From JADKAV01 sp037045455 (lineage in GTDB: Bacteria > Actinomycetota > Actinomycetes > S36-B12 > UBA10799): 64,000 nt of DNA. The notes under the pieces were generated by a model. That model worked only from the letters and a program-made list of their open reading frames with translations, searched no databases and had not been told where the DNA came from. This document shows positions 42,165 through 51,561 of the stretch, piece after piece (the stretch's first letter is position 1; every line of letters begins with the position of its first letter). Where the stretch lies: assembly GCA_037045455.1 (NCBI GenBank), contig JBAOIN010000009.1, positions 124,001 through 188,000 of the forward strand, read 5' to 3'. A program made the translations under genes and the position numbers.

Positions 42165-42234
42165 CCGCTGCGTTTTGGCCTGATAGTTCACTTCGCCTGC
42201 GGACGCTTCGTGGGCGAAGTGAACAACGCGGCTA
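42162..42234. terminator. Long hairpin between convergent YidB-like and glgM genes
   Basis: GTTCACTTCGCC (42186-42197) and GGCGAAGTGAAC (42213-42224) are a perfect 12-bp stem. Outside it TAGCCGCTGCGTT (42162-42174) pairs with AACGCGGCTA (42225-42234). The outer stem uses the stop codon of the YidB-like gene. It fits a bidirectional terminator but is longer than usual. Confidence 0.7.
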
Positions 42235-42237
42235 GAA

Positions 42238-43402
42238 CTACCCCCGAGCCGCGATAGCGGCCTCGTACACCTCGACCGTGCGCGCCGCGATCCGGTCCCA
42301 GCCGAACTCCGCGATGGCCCGCGCCCGGCCCGCCTGGCCCATCTGCCGAGCGCGCTGCGGGTCGGCGATGACCTGGTTGATGGCCCGGGCGAAGTCGGCT
42401 TCGAAGGCCGCGGTGTCCTCGGCGTCGTAGTGCACGAGCAGACCGGTCTCACCGTCGACGACCACCTCCGGGATGCCGCCCACGTCACTGGCTACGACCG
42501 GGGCCTCGCACCCCATCGCCTCCAGGTTCACGATCCCCAGCGGCTCGTAGACGCTCGGGCAGGCGAACACCAGCGCGTTGCTCAGCAACTGCCGCACGTC
42601 GCTGCGCTCGAGGTGCCCGTCCAGCCAGAAGACGTCGGAACGCTTCTGCCGTAGCGCGTCGATCGCGTCGGACACCTCCTGGCCCAACTCCGGGCGTGTC
42701 CGGGGACGCCGCACAGAGCACAATCGGGGCGGACTCGTCGAACTCCAGAGCCGCCCGCAGCAGGTGGTTGATGCCCTTCTGCCGGGTGATCCGCCCCACG
42801 AACAGCACGAACGGGCGGTCCGGGTCGATGCCGTAGCGCTCGAGGGCGTCGGTCTCCGGCACCTTGCGGTACACGTCCGTGTCGATGCCGTTGTGCACCA
42901 CGTGCACCTTGGCCGGATCGACGAACGGGTAGCAGTCCAGGACGTCGGCACGCATGCCTGCGCTCACGGCGATGATCGCGTCGGCATTGTGGTAGGCGGT
43001 GTCCTCCACCCACGACGAGATGGCATACCCGCCCCCGAGTTGCTCGCGCTTCCAGGGACGCCGGGGTTCCAGCGAATGGGCTGTGATCACGTGCGGGATG
43101 TCGTGCAGCAGACCGGACAAGTGGCCACCGAGGTTGGCGTACCAGGTGTGGGAGTGGGCGACGTCGCAGCCGGCCACCGCGTCGGCCATTCCGAGGTCCA
43201 CGCCCAGCGTCTGCAGTGCGGCGTTGGCCTGTTCCAGATAGCCCGGCACGGCGTGGCCGGTGGCATCGGAGCGCGGGCCGCCGAAGCAGTGCACGTCCAC
43301 CTCGATCAACTTGCGCAGCTCAGGCACCAGGTGCTCCACGTGCACACCCGCGCCGCCGTAGATGTCCGGGGGCCACTCACGCGTCAGAATCGCTGTTCGC
43401 AC
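42238..43402 (-). pseudogene. glgM: Glycogen synthase / maltose-1-phosphate synthase (GlgM-type GT4), frameshifted
   Basis: This actinobacterial GT4 enzyme is known as GlgA or GlgM and makes maltose-1-phosphate from ADP-glucose and glucose-1-phosphate. N-terminal motifs are MRTAILTREWPPDIYGGAGV, CDVAHSHTWYANLGG, and VLFVGRITRQKGINHLL. The second frame holds LSNALVFACPSVYEPLGIVNLEAMGC and ETGLLV. The break is an extra C in CCC (plus-strand GGG 42692-42694); removal restores SPDTPELGQEVSDAI. The gene is otherwise full length (~388 aa). It is divergent from glgC, which supplies ADP-glucose. Confidence 0.88.
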
Positions 43403-43438
43403 GGTGAAAGCCTATGCCGATTGCGTAACGTGAGGCAT

Positions 43439-44662
43439 GTGAGAGAAGGTCCGAGCGTTCTGGGAATCGTCCTGGCCGGAGGTGAGGGCAAGCGCCTCAT
43501 GCCTCTCACTGCCGACCGCGCAAAGCCAGCCGTGCCTTTCGGCGGCGCTTATCGGCTCGTCGACTTCGTGCTGTCCAACCTGGTCAATGGCGGAATCTCC
43601 AAGATCTGCGTGTTGACCCAGTACAAATCCCACTCCCTGGACCGCCACATCACCACGACCTGGCGGATGTCCAACCTGATGGGCGACTACGTCACGCCGG
43701 TGCCCGCCCAGCAACGGCTCGGTCCGCGCTGGTACATGGGGTCGGCTGATGCCATCTACCAGAGCCTGAACCTGGTCTTCGACGAGCGGCCGGATTACGT
43801 CGCCGTGTTCGGCGCCGACCACATCTACCGCATGGACCCTTGGCAGATGCTCGACCAGCACATGGAGTCCGGAGCGGGAGTGACCGTGGCCGGCATCCGC
43901 ATGCCGCGCGCGGAGTCCTCCCCGTTCGGGGTGATCGAGACCGACGCCAGTGGTCAGCGGATCAGCGCTTTTCACGAGAAGCCAGCCGACCCGCCGGCGA
44001 TTCCGGACTCTCCCGAGGAGTCCTACGTGAGCATGGGCAACTACATGTTCACCACCGACGTTCTCGTCGAGGCCCTGAAGATCGACGCCGGCGACGAGGG
44101 CAGCGTGCACGACATGGGCGGCAACATCATTCCGATGCTCACCGCACAGGGTCTGGCGCACGTGTACGACTTCTCCGAGAACGAGGTGCCCGGAACGACC
44201 GACCGGGACCGCGGCTACTGGCGCGACGTCGGGAGCCTGGACGCCTACCACGACGCCCACATGGACCTGGTCAGCGTGCACCCGGTGTTCAACCTCTACA
44301 ACCGGCGCTGGCCGATCCTGACCAGCCTGCCGCCGCTGCCGCCTGCGAAGTTCGCACTCGGTGGTAATGCCCATGAGTCGATGGTCGGCGCCGGGTCGAT
44401 CATCTCCGGCGGCCACGTGCGACAGTCGGTGCTCAGCTTCGACGTGCGGGTTGCCGAGGGCGCTTTCGTCGAAGGCTCGGTGCTGATGCCGGGGGTCCGC
44501 GTGGGCCGCAACGCGGTCATCCGGCGGGCAGTGATCGACAAGTACGTGGACATTCCCGACGGCGCCCAGATCGGGGTGGACGTCGAACGCGACCGAGAGC
44601 GCTTCACGGTCAGCGACGGCGGTGTGGTGGTGATCGGCAAGGGGCTGCGCGTCGAGAGCTGA
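43439..44662 (+). CDS. glgC: Glucose-1-phosphate adenylyltransferase
   Basis: GlgC makes ADP-glucose for glycogen and alpha-glucan synthesis. The 407-aa product has VLGIVLAGGEGKRLMPLTADRAKPAVPFGGAYRLVDF (nucleotide site), AVFGADHIYRMD, FHEKPA and GYWRDVGSLDAYHDAHMDLV. A C-terminal left-handed beta-helix with SVLMPGVRVGRNAVIRRAVIDK closes the protein. GTG 43439 is the start that fits the family. It is head to head with glgM over 36 bp. Confidence 0.95.
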   Translation: MREGPSVLGIVLAGGEGKRLMPLTADRAKPAVPFGGAYRLVDFVLSNLVNGGISKICVLTQYKSHSLDRHITTTWRMSNLMGDYVTPVPAQQRLGPRWYMGSADAIYQSLNLVFDERPDYVAVFGADHIYRMDPWQMLDQHMESGAGVTVAGIRMPRAESSPFGVIETDASGQRISAFHEKPADPPAIPDSPEESYVSMGNYMFTTDVLVEALKIDAGDEGSVHDMGGNIIPMLTAQGLAHVYDFSENEVPGTTDRDRGYWRDVGSLDAYHDAHMDLVSVHPVFNLYNRRWPILTSLPPLPPAKFALGGNAHESMVGAGSIISGGHVRQSVLSFDVRVAEGAFVEGSVLMPGVRVGRNAVIRRAVIDKYVDIPDGAQIGVDVERDRERFTVSDGGVVVIGKGLRVES

Positions 44663-44690
44663 GCCGCGGCGCCCCTGCGCTCGCCGAACC

Positions 44691-44767
44691 GTTTTGTCGC
44701 GTTGTCGTCGGTAATCGCGGCGTGTCGCGCCTACTTCGCGACAGCGCGGTCAACGTCGCGACAAAAC
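44691..44767. repeat. Dispersed palindromic repeat, family B, copy 2
   Basis: GTTTTGTCGCG (44691-44701) and CGCGACAAAAC (44757-44767) are perfect inverted ends. The interior (GTTGTCGTCGGTAATCGCGG then CGTGTCGCG) matches copies at 11507-11590 and 49140-49182. It lies between the convergent glgC and nuclease genes. Confidence 0.88.
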
Positions 44768-44789
44768 TGGTGGCCTCGGTCCCGGAGAC

Positions 44790-46088
44790 TCAGTACCCCG
44801 CTGGGCAACGCACGCGGCCCCAGGCCTTGCAGTCCAAGTGGGCGCCGTCGAAGGACCGCAGCAGGATCCGGTCGCCGCCATTGGCCAATGCTGCCCGCCG
44901 CAGGCCCAGGTGGCGCACGTCGGCGGTCGAGCGGCCGCCTCCGAGCCGCAGCGTGAGGCTGGCGCCGGCGGCCAACGTGTCGTAGACGCCGAACTCGTAG
45001 CCAAAACCACCCGCCCGCAGTTCGTACCCGAACAAGCTCAGCGGTGTCACACCGGTGTTGCTGACCCGGATCGTCTCGCTGTTAGGCTTCCCGCGCTCAT
45101 CGCCGGGCGGGTCCCAGCGGACCTTGGCGATCTGCAGCGCTCCTGAGGCAGGCGTGGTGCAGTTGCCGCCCAAGCACGGATAGACCTTGGACGCGCGCAC
45201 GTTGCCACGGGGGTCCAGCAGGTAGGCGCCGTCGCCGATGAAGCCGAACTTGGTCCGGGTACCGCGGGCGGTCGTGAAGTTCGCCCATACCGGGGAGCGC
45301 CGGCCCCAGTGCACCGTGGCACCGCTGTTCGGCCCGCTGCCCGAGCGCACGGTCAGCACGGACCCGGGGTCCAGCGCCGTCCCCTCCGGCAGCCGCAGCC
45401 AGTCCAGACTGCCGTCGCGGATCACCCACCGCGACAGGTCCACCCGGTTCGCGCCGTCGTTGACGATCGCGACGTACTCGCTGTTGATGTTGGCAGCGTC
45501 GTCGCCGATCGGATCCGGCTGGATGACCAGACGCAACGTGGCATCGGGACCGGTGCCGCAGTACTGCGGATCCCACATGTTGACCCCCCGGGCACGCGCC
45601 GCGTCGAACAACTTGCGGTACTGCAGGTTGTGCACTGGCTCGTACTTCTTGGGCATCCACTGCCCGAATCCGCTGGACAGCATCATCGCCGAGGCGTCCA
45701 CCCACCCGCCGTCGGCCTTCACGTAGACGGTCCGTAACCGCCGGTTGCGGATGCTCGAACGGGAGTCGCCGGCCGATGCGAGGACGACCTGGTGACCCTC
45801 GATCGCCGAGCGCAACACCTCGTGGGCCTGCGGTCCTTCGCAGCCTGAGGCACCCGGCAGTTTCTCCGGCGCCTGCACCCCGAGCAGCCGGATGACCTGG
45901 TAGGTGTCGGTCAGCCGGTTGCGGTTGTGTGAGAACCGGATCGTGTCGCCGTCGACCACCATCGCGGCGTATCCCCGGTCCCGGATCGTCTCCCCCGGGG
46001 CCAGCGGCGGGTCGTCGGCGGCGGCGGGCGGCGCGCTCAGCAGCGACGTCAGTACCAGCGCAGCCGGAAGCAAAAACCTCACAGCCAT
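44790..46088 (-). CDS. Secreted thermonuclease-like protein with lamin-tail-type domains
   Basis: The 432-aa protein starts with a signal peptide (AVRFLLPAALVLTSLLSAPPAAA). An SNase-like domain (~residues 35-180) follows: AMVVDGDTIRF, VIRLLGVQAPE, HEVLRSAIEGHQVVL and FDAARARGVNMW. Two repeat-like beta domains come after, with the lamin-tail pattern SEYVAIVNDGANRVDLSRWVIRD and ETIRVSNTGVTPLSLFGYELRAG. A secreted nuclease is likely; the beta domains may bind surfaces. Compared with S. aureus nuclease, the catalytic Arg/Glu set is only partly clear. Confidence 0.78.
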   Translation of the reverse strand: MAVRFLLPAALVLTSLLSAPPAAADDPPLAPGETIRDRGYAAMVVDGDTIRFSHNRNRLTDTYQVIRLLGVQAPEKLPGASGCEGPQAHEVLRSAIEGHQVVLASAGDSRSSIRNRRLRTVYVKADGGWVDASAMMLSSGFGQWMPKKYEPVHNLQYRKLFDAARARGVNMWDPQYCGTGPDATLRLVIQPDPIGDDAANINSEYVAIVNDGANRVDLSRWVIRDGSLDWLRLPEGTALDPGSVLTVRSGSGPNSGATVHWGRRSPVWANFTTARGTRTKFGFIGDGAYLLDPRGNVRASKVYPCLGGNCTTPASGALQIAKVRWDPPGDERGKPNSETIRVSNTGVTPLSLFGYELRAGGFGYEFGVYDTLAAGASLTLRLGGGRSTADVRHLGLRRAALANGGDRILLRSFDGAHLDCKAWGRVRCPAGY

Positions 46089-46216
46089 AACGTCGGCACA
46101 AATCCTCCCCTGCCGTATGGCTTTCCCCCGTATCGCCCACACCCGTCCGATGGGCGAACACTTGACCCCTGCGCCTGACGTGCCGATAGCAAGAGCACCC
46201 GAACGAAGGAGTACCT

Positions 46217-46408
46217 ATGACCACATCAGGCAAATTCGAACTGTACACCGACAAATCCGGCGAGTGGCGCTTCCGGCTCAAGGCCGTCAATGGCCAGACG
46301 ATCGCCGCGTCCCAGGGATATGCGAGCAAGGAGAACGCCCTCAACGGCATCGACTCCGTGCGCCGCAACGCCGCTGAAGCCGAACTCGTCGAAGTCGGGA
46401 TGGACTGA
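46217..46408 (+). CDS. YegP-family protein (DUF1508)
   Basis: This 63-aa protein has the family pattern GKFELYTDKSGEWRFRLKAVNGQTIAASQGYASKENALNGIDSV. YegP-like proteins are small beta-alpha proteins of unknown function. A strong ribosome-binding site (AAGGAG) lies 7 nt before the ATG. A clear terminator follows the stop. Confidence 0.92.
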   Translation: MTTSGKFELYTDKSGEWRFRLKAVNGQTIAASQGYASKENALNGIDSVRRNAAEAELVEVGMD

Positions 46409-46419
46409 CGAAACGCGCA

Positions 46420-46455
46420 AAGGGCCGGGCATCCGTTCGTGGGTGCCCGGCCCTT
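46420..46455 (+). terminator. Terminator after yegP-like gene
   Basis: AAGGGCCGGGCA (46420-46431) pairs perfectly with TGCCCGGCCCTT (46444-46455) around a 12-nt loop, 12 bp after the stop. Confidence 0.88.
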
Positions 46456-46640
46456 GCAGCTTCACCCCGACGAGGTAATTGCGATCTTGACCCGTCCAAC
46501 TCTTGTTACCGGCGGGTAACTAGGAGCACACTGAAGATGCAGCCGTAACGCGGTCCGATGGCTGAGCCTGAGGAGGGGTGGGCTCAGCCGCGGACCTGAA
46601 GCAGCGCGATCACCAGCGCGCCGCTGGCACACTGACCATC

Positions 46641-48619
46641 GTGACCGAATTGGCTGACGACCTCGATCTATCCGCTCAAGCCGGGATTCTGCTCGGTGCC
46701 TTCATGACCGGACGTAGCTTCCAGCCCAACCTGTTGTCCCGAGGCACCCGTGACCAAGCGATTCTGTCCGGGATCGCCGCCGCCAGCGGTTACGGCTGGG
46801 GCACGTCGGCGCACTCCGTGCTGCGCGCGGTGGCCCGCCGGTTCGGCACCGCCGGCGTGCTGGCCAGCGTCGGGGTGGACGCGGTCACAGCCGGGGTCGC
46901 CGTGACCACGATCAAGGCTCTGCCCGCCCACGAGCACGAATCCGGGCAGCGCGCGTTCGTCCGGCTGGCGGCCACCGGCTACGGTGGTGCGGCCATCGCG
47001 GGCCTGGTGGCCACCGGCGCCCGGTTCCTGCCCGGGCACAAATCGGTCGTGGCCAGCCTGACAGCAGCCGCCGTTGCTGCCGGCGGGTACGCGACGATCC
47101 GGCGCTCGGTCGTGGGTTCGATGGACGGCGCCGACGGCCGCGCCCACGAAGACGTCACGCGCAGTGTGTCCACGCCGAAGGCGATCGCCGCGGGCGGGGT
47201 GACGACCGGTTTGCTGATCGCGGCGGGCCACGGGGAAGCCCGGTTCAGTGCGGCCATGGCTCGCGTGGCTGCCGCGGTCCTCGGCGGCGATCCGGCTGAC
47301 CACCGCACCGCAGGTCGCATCGCGTCGTTCGGCACACTGGCGGCCGCCGGCTGGGGCGCCTTGACGCTGGTCAACCGCAAACTTGCGGTCGGCGGTAGCA
47401 CGGAGGACGCGTCCAACCTCGACCCGCCCACGCTGCCCGAGGTGACCGGCGGGCCCGGGTCGACGATTCCCTGGAACAAGCAGACCCGGGAGCCGGCCCG
47501 GTGGCTGAAGAGCACCCTCACGTCCGCCGAGATCACTGCCGTAGTGGGCGAGCCTGCCCAGCAGCCGATCCGGGTCTACTCGCCCCTCGATGACAGCGCC
47601 ACGGAGCAGGAGCGTGCCGAACGTCTGCTCGACGAGATCGATCGCACGGGCGCGCTGGACCGGCCCTACTTCGCGATCTTCAGCCCGACCGGTTCCGGCT
47701 ACTGCAACTACGTGGCCACCGACGCGTTCGAGTACCTTGCCCGCGGCGATTGTGCGTCGGCCGGCATCCAGTACTCCGTACTGCCCTCGGCCCTGTCGCT
47801 CAACCGCGTGGGCATGGGTACCCGGCAGACCAAGATGGTGGTCAACGGGATCATCGAGCGGCTCTTGGCCCGCCCGGCCGAGCAGCGCCCGAAGTTCTAC
47901 CTCTTCGGTGAGAGCCTGGGCTCGCAGGTGAGCCAGGAGATGTTCCGCGGCGAGGGCATGACGGGTCCGCGCGGCATCGGCTTGGACGCCGCGGTGTGGA
48001 TCGGAACCCCCAACGCGACGGAGTGGCGCAAGGAGCTCTGGGGCGACCGCTCCGTCACCCAGGTCCCCTCGGTCGGTCCCGGAGACCGCCTTCCTTCCCG
48101 CGGGCCGTGCGGGACTGGCGGGCACTGAGCCCGGACCAGAGGCAGCAGGTGAAGTACCTGTTGCTGCAGAACGGTGACGACCCGATCCCCAAGTTCGGCC
48201 CCTCCCTGCTGTGGCGCCAGCCCGACTGGCTCGGGCCCGACGCGACCCGGCCGCCGGGTGCCCCGCGCGGCACTGACTGGCAGCCGGTGGTCACGTTCTT
48301 CGCGACGTTCCTGGACATGCAGAACGCGCTGACACCGACGCCCGGCGTCTTCGACGAAGGCGGCCACGACTACCACCGCGAGATCCCGGACGCGATCCGG
48401 CAGGTGTGGGGGTTCTCGGTCACCGACACGCAGATGGCCGGCATCCAGCAGGCGCTGCGCACCCGGGACCTGCACTTCGAGATCCAGCGCGACTACGGCG
48501 CGGTGCAAGCCCAGCCCGCGGACAAGCGCGCCGAGGCCGAGGAGAAGCTCGAGAAGCGGGTCTCCGGTTGGGTGGGCCACGACGTGGATGAAGCGGAGAT
48601 CAAGAAGCTCGCTGAGTAG
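46641..48619 (+). pseudogene. Membrane alpha/beta-hydrolase (Abhydrolase_9-type), frameshifted
   Basis: The first ~250 residues contain several hydrophobic segments (AGILLGAFMTGRSFQPNLLSRG opens the family N-terminal domain). A catalytic domain follows with PYFAIFSPTGSGYCNYV and the nucleophile elbow FGESLGSQ. After WRKELWGD the frame is lost between ~48075 and 48105. It resumes as RAVRDWRALSPDQRQQVKYLLLQNGDDPIPKFGPSLLW, which belongs to the same family domain, and runs to 48619. One base change would restore a ~659-aa protein. GTG 46641 is the preferred start. The substrate is unknown. Confidence 0.82.
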
Positions 48620-48659
48620 AGCGCCCCCGCGTTTTTGCCCTGCCGGACAAGGGGGGTGC

Positions 48660-49097
48660 TCACGGCCAGACGTAGGGCAGGTCGTCCGGGACGTCGAACG
48701 TGTAGTGCGCCGGGTTCTTGCGCAGTAGCGACGACTGGTGGCTGCGATGAAACGCCGGGTCGCCCAGCCAACCGGGGAGGTCCCCGGCGCGTTCGAGTTG
48801 TGGCTGCGTGCGGATGCTGGGCACACCGGCTTGCGCCAGGTCGTGCCGGATCGTCGCGGCGCACGTGTCCGCGAAACCGAGTTCGGTCCACACGTCACAC
48901 ATGGTCAGTGAGTACCGGCCGAGCGCCTCCTCGTATCCGCTCCACATCTTCACGGCCGGGTGATGCCGCCAGCCGTAGCCCGGCCAGGTCAGGCCGCGGA
49001 TCACCTGGATGCACTCCACCCGCTGCTTGCCGAGGCGTTTGGTGTCCAGTGCCCGCGCCGAGCGCTCGAAATCCGGGTAGGGAAGGAACGTCTGCAC
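48660..49097 (-). CDS. MSMEG_6728-family protein
   Basis: This 145-aa protein has QTFLPYPDFERSARALDTKRLGKQRVECIQVIRGL and HPAVKMWSGYEEALGRYSLTMCDVW. These typify the MSMEG_6728 / pyrimidine-dimer-glycosylase-like family. By family, a DNA-repair glycosylase role is possible but not shown here. It is convergent with the membrane hydrolase. Confidence 0.87.
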   Translation of the reverse strand: MQTFLPYPDFERSARALDTKRLGKQRVECIQVIRGLTWPGYGWRHHPAVKMWSGYEEALGRYSLTMCDVWTELGFADTCAATIRHDLAQAGVPSIRTQPQLERAGDLPGWLGDPAFHRSHQSSLLRKNPAHYTFDVPDDLPYVWP

Positions 49098-49139
49098 GCG
49101 TCAAGCAACGCCTGCCATCACCGGGATGTTCCCTCGGGC

Positions 49140-49182
49140 TTTTGTCGCGACACGCCGACATGAGCGACGACAACGCGACAAA
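49140..49182. repeat. Dispersed palindromic repeat, family B, copy 3 (short)
   Basis: TTTTGTCGCG (49140-49149) and CGCGACAAA (49174-49182) are inverted ends. Read on the minus strand, its interior (TTGTCGTCGCTCATGTCGGC) closely follows copy 2. It lies in the divergent region upstream of the HerA-like gene. Confidence 0.82.
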
Positions 49183-49227
49183 CCGATCGGTGGGCAAGCC
49201 GGGGCAGCGAGTTTATAGATTCGGGGT

Positions 49228-51561
49228 GTGGCTGACCTACTGCTCGGGCGCACGGCTGACAGCGCCGACGTCAACGTCGCGACCGATGATCTTGTGACCC
49301 ATGGCGTGATCGTCGGCATGACCGGCTCCGGCAAGACCGGTCTGGGAGTGGGACTGATCGAGGAGTGCCTGAACGCCGGCGTGCCGACTCTGCTGATCGA
49401 CCCCAAGGGCGATCTGACGAACCTGGCGCTGGTCTTTCCCGGTCTGAGCGCGACTGAGTTCCAGCCCTGGATCGACCCGGCGCAGGCCAAGTCGGCAGGT
49501 GTCAGTGAGGCCGATTTCGCGGCCCAGCAGGCACAGACCTGGAAGGACGGCCTGGCGCCGTGGGGCATCGCCGAGCCGCAGATGGCCGAGTTCAAGGCGA
49601 AGTTCGACCTCGCGATCTACACCCCCGGCTCGACTGCCGGAATTCCGCTGAACGTCCTGGGCAGCCTGCAGGCGCCGCAGACCGACGACCAGGAGGTGGT
49701 GGCCGACGAGATCGAGGGCTACGTCACGAGCCTGCTGAGCGTGGTCGGGATCAACGCGGACCCGTTGAGCAGCCGCGAGCACATCCTGCTGTCCAACATC
49801 ATCGCCAGTGCGTGGGCGGCCGGGGAGAACATCGACCTGCCCACGCTGCTGGCCCGCGTGAATCAGCCCCCGATGCGCAAACTTGGGGTCTTCGAACTCG
49901 ACGAGTTCTTCCCGCCCAAGGAACGGCAGGCGTTCGCGATGAAGCTGAACGCGGTCCTGGCGGCTCCGGGCTTCGCGAACTGGATCACCGGGCAGCCGAT
50001 CGACATCCAGTCCATGCTGTGGGCCGCGGATGGCCGCCCGCGCTGCGCGGTCGTGACCACTGCGCACCTGTCGGATGAGGACCGGCAGAGCGCGACGTCG
50101 CTGGTACTGAGCAAACTCGTCACCTGGATGCGCCGGCAGAGCGGAACCACCGACCTGCGGATGCTGCTCTACATGGACGAGGTCGCCGGGTACCTGCCGC
50201 CGACAGCGAACCCGCCGACGAAGAAGCCGATCATGCTGCTGATGAAGCAGGCCCGCGCGTTCGGCGTCGGGGTGGTCCTGAGCACGCAGAACCCGGTCGA
50301 CGTGGACTACAAGGCGATCTCCAACGCGGGCACCTGGATGATCGGCCGGCTGACCACCGAGCGCGACAAGGCCCGGCTGCTGGAGGGCATGAGCACTGCG
50401 GCCGGCGGCGTCGATACCGGCGCCCTGTCCGACGCGATTTCCGGGCTGGGCAAGCGGCAGTTCCTGATCCGCAAAGCCGGGAAGAACGACACCGAGCAGT
50501 TCGGCACGAAGTGGGTGCGCAGCTACCTGCGCGGGCCGATGACCCGCGACCAGATCGCTCACGTCATGGCCGGTCGCGCGGCTGCCCCCGCGCCGGCAGC
50601 AGCGGTCGCCCCCGCCGCAGCGGTTCCCGAGCAGGTGCCCGAACCCGATGCTGCCCCGGACGAGACACCCGTGATGCCGACGGTCGCCGAAGGGGTTTCG
50701 GTCGCCTACCTCGACTCCGCAGTCCCTTGGGCCGGACAGGTCGGGGCAGTGCCGGCGGCCAGTACCGGACCGCGCCTGGAAGCGGCAGCGGTGGCCCGGG
50801 TTGTGCTGCGATACCAACTCGCCAAGGCCGACCTCGCCGAGGATGTCGAGTACGAGGCGGTGCTGATGCCTTTGCCCGCACAGACCGTGCAACTGGACCC
50901 GCTGGCAGTGGATTACGACGACCGCGACCTGTTGGCGGCGGCTCCTGCCAACGCTCGCTACGTGCTGCCGGAGGCCAAGATCGGCCAGAAGACGTACTGG
51001 TCCACGTTGCAGAAGGACCTCACCGATCACCTCGTGGCCACCCAGTCCAAGGAGGTCCTGCACAACCCGGATCTCAAGCTGTATTCGAGGGCTGGCGAGA
51101 CGCCGGAGGACTTCGCGGCCCGGTGCCAGGTGGCGGCGATGGCCGAGGCCGACAAGAAAGCGGCGCCCTTGCAGCGCAAATACGAGACCAAGGTGCGCAC
51201 GCTGCAGACCCGGCTCGGCACGGCCAGCGCGCAAGCGGCCCAGGCCAAGCAGACGGGCTTCATGGACTCGGCTGCCAGCGTGCTCGGCGGCTTCCTGAGC
51301 GGCCGCAAGTCTGTCTCGAGCATCAGCGCTGCCGCCCGCAAGGTGCAGACCGCCCAGAACCGCGCAGCCACCGCCCAGGGCAAGGTCGACGAACTACAGG
51401 CGCAACTCAGCAACGTGGAAGCCGAACTGACCAACGAACTCGCCGACCTCAAGGCCGAGTGGGAAACCAAGGCGGCTTCGATCGAGCCGCTGGCCGTGGA
51501 ACTCAAGCGCACCCAGGTCCGGATCACCGACCTGCGGCTGGTCTGGGTGCCGGTGGGCTGA
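49228..51561 (+). CDS. HerA-like ATPase (DUF853)
   Basis: This 777-aa protein has a helicase HerA/FtsK-type core. Walker A is GVIVGMTGSGKTGLGVG (~residues 27-43) and PTLLIDPKGDLTNLA follows. LLYMDEVAGYLPPTANPPTKKPIMLLMKQARAFGVG is the Walker B region. The C-terminal ~250 residues hold a Pro/Ala linker and a long coiled coil (residues ~640-760). DUF853 proteins are thought to be DNA-translocating or DNA-processing ATPases; the target is unknown. GTG start. The stop overlaps the def start (TGATG). Confidence 0.87.
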   Translation: MADLLLGRTADSADVNVATDDLVTHGVIVGMTGSGKTGLGVGLIEECLNAGVPTLLIDPKGDLTNLALVFPGLSATEFQPWIDPAQAKSAGVSEADFAAQQAQTWKDGLAPWGIAEPQMAEFKAKFDLAIYTPGSTAGIPLNVLGSLQAPQTDDQEVVADEIEGYVTSLLSVVGINADPLSSREHILLSNIIASAWAAGENIDLPTLLARVNQPPMRKLGVFELDEFFPPKERQAFAMKLNAVLAAPGFANWITGQPIDIQSMLWAADGRPRCAVVTTAHLSDEDRQSATSLVLSKLVTWMRRQSGTTDLRMLLYMDEVAGYLPPTANPPTKKPIMLLMKQARAFGVGVVLSTQNPVDVDYKAISNAGTWMIGRLTTERDKARLLEGMSTAAGGVDTGALSDAISGLGKRQFLIRKAGKNDTEQFGTKWVRSYLRGPMTRDQIAHVMAGRAAAPAPAAAVAPAAAVPEQVPEPDAAPDETPVMPTVAEGVSVAYLDSAVPWAGQVGAVPAASTGPRLEAAAVARVVLRYQLAKADLAEDVEYEAVLMPLPAQTVQLDPLAVDYDDRDLLAAAPANARYVLPEAKIGQKTYWSTLQKDLTDHLVATQSKEVLHNPDLKLYSRAGETPEDFAARCQVAAMAEADKKAAPLQRKYETKVRTLQTRLGTASAQAAQAKQTGFMDSAASVLGGFLSGRKSVSSISAAARKVQTAQNRAATAQGKVDELQAQLSNVEAELTNELADLKAEWETKAASIEPLAVELKRTQVRITDLRLVWVPVG

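Noticed and set aside
46668..48125. 485-aa minus-strand frame opposite the membrane hydrolase
   Set aside because: Antisense shadow of a membrane protein gene with a GESLG nucleophile motif.
49237..51234. 665-aa minus-strand frame opposite the HerA-like ATPase
   Set aside because: The plus-strand protein has Walker A and B motifs; the reverse frame has no recognisable features.
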